NCBI GenBank assembly: GCA_964651505.1
Contig: CAZYXT010000099.1
Span: forward strand, 1-8,941
Length of the DNA: 8,941 nucleotides
Direction of reading: 5' to 3'
Origin: Avisuccinivibrio_A sp964651505
Lineage (GTDB): Bacteria; Pseudomonadota; Gammaproteobacteria; Enterobacterales; Succinivibrionaceae
The position numbers and the translations under genes were made by a program. The first letter of the stretch is position 1; every line of letters starts with the position of its first letter. Positions 6,885-8,941 of this stretch are shown piece by piece. The notes below the pieces were generated by a model. It was not told the origin of the DNA. It was given only the letters and a program-made list of their open reading frames with translations, and searched no databases.

Positions 6885-7043
6885 TGAGACGATGCGCAGC
6901 AGTGCATAAAGCGCGCCGGGGGCTTAGGGCAGGGGCAGCCGTAAAAACCGTTAAAAAGAGCTTGTGAACGCATTTAAAAACAGCTTACAAAAAGAGCATA
7001 AAAAAGAATCAATACTCACAGAGGAAAAGAGGGGGAGAGCACA
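6885..7043 (+). other. 159-base spacer between fliP and fliQ
   Basis: fliP and fliQ usually touch or lie a few bases apart, but here 159 non-coding bases intervene. No terminator is visible. AAAAAGAGC is repeated at 6953-6961 and 6989-6997. TTGTGA at 6962-6967 and TACAAA at 6987-6992 (about 18-19 bases apart) could be a weak promoter. A strong purine-rich ribosome binding site (AGGGGGAG) lies at about 7030-7037, just before fliQ. Confidence 0.55.
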
Positions 7044-7313
7044 ATGGAGCCTGAAGTCTTTGTCGATGTGGTGCGCTCGGCCTTGGGCCTGGTGGCCACG
7101 CTGGTTGCAGCGAGCATTTTTCCATCTTTGATGGTGGGCCTGTCAGTTTCGGTGTTTCAGGCTGCCACCTCCATTAACGAGCAGACCTTATCCTTTCTGC
7201 CGCGCCTCTTGGTCACGGTCATTGCCCTGATGGTAGGTGCCCATTGGGGGCTTGAAAAGCTGATGTCGTTTTTCCATCAAATTGTCTACATGATCCCGCA
7301 GACCGTATCCTGA
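7044..7313 (+). CDS. fliQ: Flagellar type III export gate protein FliQ
   Basis: FliQ subunits wrap around the FliP5-FliR core of the export gate in the inner membrane. The 89-residue product is full length and has two membrane hairpin helices (about 15-40 and 53-75) linked by the hallmark segment VSVFQAATSINEQTLSFLP (35-53). The ATG at 7044 follows an AGGGGGAG ribosome binding site. Its TGA overlaps the fliR ATG as TGATG. Confidence 0.96.
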   Translation: MEPEVFVDVVRSALGLVATLVAASIFPSLMVGLSVSVFQAATSINEQTLSFLPRLLVTVIALMVGAHWGLEKLMSFFHQIVYMIPQTVS

Positions 7314-8107
7314 TGAACTTTTTGGAACCCTTAATGTTTTCGGGACTGGCCTCGTTGTTGTGGCCTTTGGTGAGGGTGGCGGCCTTTTTGATGGTGCTCT
7401 TTGTGGTCAGCGGCAACAGCGTGCCTGCCACGGTGCGCGCCTTGTGTGCCTTGACCATGACCGTGTGTTTTTTGCCGTCCATTCCCGCCGTCAGCGCAGA
7501 GCCTGAGATCTTTTCTTTGCGCGGGATCATGACCACCATCAATCAGGTCATCATCGGGGCAGGCTTGGGGCTTATGACCTTGTTTGCCTCTCAGACCTTT
7601 GTGATTGCAGGACAGGCCATTGCCATGCAGACAGGCTTGGGCTTTGCCTCCCTGGTCGATCCGGTGTCGGGGACCAATGCCCCCATCGTCGGTCAGTTTT
7701 TCACCATCTTGTGCACCCTGATCTTCTTTGCCATCGACGGGCATTTGGTCTTTATAAGGCTCTTGCTGCTAAGCTTCACCACTTTGCCTATCGGACCTGT
7801 CATCTTCGCAGAAGAGGGGCTGGTGAGCATGTTGTACTTTGGGGCCACCATGTTTCAGGGGGCTTTGGCCACGGCCATGAGCTCTATTTGCACCATGCTG
7901 GTGGTCAACTTCACCTTCGGCGTGATGACCCGCGCCGCGCCTCAGTTGAATGTGTTCTCCATGGGCTTTGCCGTATCCATGACGGTGGGATTGATGGTTC
8001 TGTGGTACTCGCTCAATGCCTTCATGGGCAATTTCACCATGATCATGAATGCCCTGATGTCATCAACCTGCACTTTGATAGGCACAAGTTGCGACGGGGT
8101 GTGGTAA
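7313..8107 (+). CDS. fliR: Flagellar type III export gate protein FliR
   Basis: FliR is the single-copy subunit that completes the FliP5-FliR channel of the export gate and contacts FlhB. The 264-residue product is full length, with several membrane segments throughout. Conserved stretches include GQAIAMQTGLGFASLVDP (100-117), GHLVFIRLLLLSF (143-155) and RAAPQLNVFSMGFA (207-220). The ATG at 7313 overlaps the fliQ stop, so translation is probably coupled. There is no FlhB domain fused at the C-terminus, and flhB does not follow; the gene is the last of the operon in this window. Confidence 0.96.
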   Translation: MNFLEPLMFSGLASLLWPLVRVAAFLMVLFVVSGNSVPATVRALCALTMTVCFLPSIPAVSAEPEIFSLRGIMTTINQVIIGAGLGLMTLFASQTFVIAGQAIAMQTGLGFASLVDPVSGTNAPIVGQFFTILCTLIFFAIDGHLVFIRLLLLSFTTLPIGPVIFAEEGLVSMLYFGATMFQGALATAMSSICTMLVVNFTFGVMTRAAPQLNVFSMGFAVSMTVGLMVLWYSLNAFMGNFTMIMNALMSSTCTLIGTSCDGVW

Positions 8108-8256
8108 AGGCCTGCCTGCTGCGGCATGTTTTTGCTGGATTTTACAAAACTTTTTTAAGAGCAAAACCTATGGCAGGGGGATGCAATTTTAAGCAGCCTC
8201 AGGGGCAAGGGCTTGCTTTGGCACACAAGATCTTGGCGTGCCTGCACAAGCTTTAA

Positions 8257-8289
8257 CCCCGAAGGCGCATTTTCCACCGGTCTTCGGGG
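8257..8289. repeat. Inverted repeat CCCCGAAG/CTTCGGGG
   Basis: CCCCGAAG at 8257-8264 is perfectly complementary to CTTCGGGG at 8282-8289. A G-T and a C-G pair can extend the stem inward to ten pairs, around a 13-base loop. No T-run follows closely, though GATTTAACTTTACTT lies a few bases on. It may end or protect the 3' end of the flagellar transcript; as an intrinsic terminator it is sub-standard. Confidence 0.5.
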
Positions 8290-8464
8290 ATCGATTTAAC
8301 TTTACTTCAAGGCTCTTTTTGTCCTTATCTTCAGAGAGCAATGATCTTCAGGAGCGATTTGTCAAATTCTATCTGCTATTAAAGTTCACTTCTTTGTGCG
8401 CCCACGAGCGCGAGGAAGCAAGATGCAGGCAACTACGAGCGAAGATGGCGACAAAAACAAACTG

Positions 8465-8494
8465 TTGACAATAAAATGGACTTGGATTAAAAAT
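8465..8494 (+). promoter_or_regulatory. Candidate sigma-70 promoter for the acquired ATPase gene
   Basis: A perfect -35 box, TTGACA, lies at 8465-8470. With 17 bases of spacing the -10 would be TAAAAA at 8488-8493, four of six to consensus, inside the tandem repeat. It sits at the point where the sequence becomes AT-rich and about 165 bases before the ATPase start, so the transcript would have a long leader containing the half-site cluster. AT-rich DNA produces such matches by chance. Confidence 0.35.
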
Positions 8495-8507
8495 CAATTA
8501 AAAATCA
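8486..8507. repeat. Perfect tandem 11-bp direct repeat
   Basis: ATTAAAAATCA occurs twice without a gap, at 8486-8496 and 8497-8507. The period is close to one helical turn, so a protein could contact both copies on the same face. The first copy overlaps the candidate -10 box, the expected place for an operator. Confidence 0.6.
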
Positions 8508-8540
8508 GATAACTAAATGATATGCTGAAATAGCCGATTT

Positions 8541-8659
8541 ATCATCTAAATCTAAGATGATCTTTTTGCTAAAGCAGATTCAATTCCAAAGCGGATCATC
8601 TTATCTCATAATTTCAGATTATATTAGCCATAATCTACAGTTGACGGAGCTTAGATTAT
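8541..8659. promoter_or_regulatory. Cluster of six AGAT(G/T)AT half-sites forming dyads
   Basis: The 7-mer AGATGAT or AGATTAT occurs six times in 119 bases: reverse at 8541-8547, forward at 8555-8561, reverse at 8595-8601, forward at 8616-8622, reverse at 8630-8636 and forward at 8653-8659. Sites 1-2 and 4-5 each form a perfect dyad with 7-base arms and a 7-base spacer. Site 2 also sits within TAAGATGATC (8553-8562), a perfect 10-bp match to GATCATCTTA (8594-8603). The sixth copy touches the ATG at 8660. Related AGATAA words lie at 8507-8512 and, in reverse, at 8602-8607. This looks like an operator array or alternative hairpins in the leader. Confidence 0.5.
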
Positions 8660-8941
8660 ATGAAGATAAAAAGACTAATAATAAAAAATTTCCGCGGTTA
8701 CCATAGCGAAACATCAATCGAATTTGAAAATTTGACAGCCTTTGTAGGAAAAAATGATGCAGGGAAATCCAGCATTCTGGAAGCATTAGATGTGTTTTTT
8801 AATGACGGTAAAGGCGTAATTAAACTTGATAAAGGCGATGTAAATGTTGATGCGAGAAAAGATCTGGAGATTAGCATTACAATTTGCTTTTGTGATTTAC
8901 CGGAGCGAATCATTATCGACGCAACCAACGAAACGACTCTT
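8660..8941 (+). CDS. OLD/RecF-type AAA ATPase, N-terminal part, cut by the window edge
   Basis: The frame is open for 94 codons to the right edge. Its product begins MKIKRLIIKNFRGY and has a Walker A motif, GKNDAGKS, at residues 30-37, followed by SILEALDVFFNDG. This arrangement (IKNFRG, then a beta strand, then GxNxxGKS) is the N-terminus of RecF/SMC-like ABC ATPases, and the form with GKND(A/I/S)GKS is common in OLD-family ATPases. Relatives include OLD nucleases and defence proteins such as GajA (Gabija), PtuA (Septu) and AriA (PARIS). The Walker B and any TOPRIM nuclease domain would lie beyond the window. GGAG at 8646-8649 is a fair ribosome binding site, ten bases before the ATG. GC is about 36% by hand count (100 of 281), far below the flagellar genes, which points to horizontal acquisition. 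The defence role is an inference. Confidence 0.85.
   Translation, partial: MKIKRLIIKNFRGYHSETSIEFENLTAFVGKNDAGKSSILEALDVFFNDGKGVIKLDKGDVNVDARKDLEISITICFCDLPERIIIDATNETTL

Larger units (their letters stand above)
8108..8659. other. Non-coding junction from GC-rich operon end to AT-rich island
   Basis: There is no credible gene in these 552 bases. A frame at 8238-8468 starts with GTG, has no ribosome binding site and resembles no family. The first 350 bases have the composition of the other host spacers. A weak stem just after fliR (TGCC and GGCA, then ATGTTTTT, about 8113-8132) may be a poor terminator. From about 8460 the sequence turns AT-rich: by hand count 52 of 180 bases in 8481-8660 are G or C. 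That part holds the regulatory-looking repeats listed below. No tRNA or integrase is visible at the transition. Confidence 0.6.

Noticed and set aside
8404..8441. ACGAGCG repeated at 8404-8410 and 8435-8441, considered as an attachment-site duplication at the island edge
   Set aside because: Only seven bases, GC-rich like its surroundings, with no tRNA or integrase in view.
8238..8468. 76-codon + strand frame after fliR
   Set aside because: GTG start without a ribosome binding site, no recognisable domain, and it contains the CCCCGAAG hairpin. It is more likely spacer DNA.

Overview
The window carries most of a flagellar export and motor-switch operon, in the order fliL, fliM, fliN, fliO, fliP, fliQ, fliR, all on the + strand. 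It is preceded by a dicarboxylate/anion transporter gene of the DASS (SLC13, CitT/YbhI-like) family. It is followed by a sharp drop in GC content and the first 94 codons of an acquired-looking OLD/RecF-type AAA ATPase that runs off the right edge. Gene order and protein sequences fit a motile gammaproteobacterium. The unusually long spacers and the dicarboxylate transporter would suit an anaerobic gut or rumen succinate producer such as the Succinivibrionaceae, but that placement is a guess. A run of exactly 100 N between fliM and fliN shows this is a scaffolded draft assembly.

Layout: 1-655 holds no credible gene, only short repeats and hairpins. 656-2065 is the transporter, closed by a strong bidirectional terminator at 2102-2128. 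2131-2540 is the leader of the flagellar operon. 2541-4130 is fliL and fliM. 4131-4733 is a spacer of unknown true length, containing the assembly gap, where fliM and fliN would normally be adjacent. 4734-6884 is fliN, fliO (with a long extra tail) and fliP. 6885-7043 is a 159-base spacer. 7044-8107 is fliQ and fliR, which overlap. 8108-8659 is non-coding: GC-rich at first, then very AT-rich from about 8460. 8660-8941 is the partial ATPase gene.

The flagellar genes build two connected parts of the basal body. FliM and FliN form the cytoplasmic C-ring that binds CheY-P and sets rotation direction. FliL is the membrane protein next to the stators. FliP, FliQ and FliR, helped by FliO, form the export gate of the flagellar type III secretion system. 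fliO/fliP and fliQ/fliR overlap as TGATG, so their translation is probably coupled. flhB, which often follows fliR in polar-flagellum gammaproteobacteria, is not here.

The most interesting part is the right end. By hand count GC falls from about 60% in sampled flagellar lines to about 29% in 8481-8660 and about 36% in the partial ATPase gene. The control region before that gene holds a perfect TTGACA box, a tandem 11-bp repeat and six copies of the 7-mer AGAT(G/T)AT in both orientations, the last touching the start codon. This looks like the edge of an imported, tightly regulated locus, possibly anti-phage defence. Which system it is cannot be told from the 94 residues visible.
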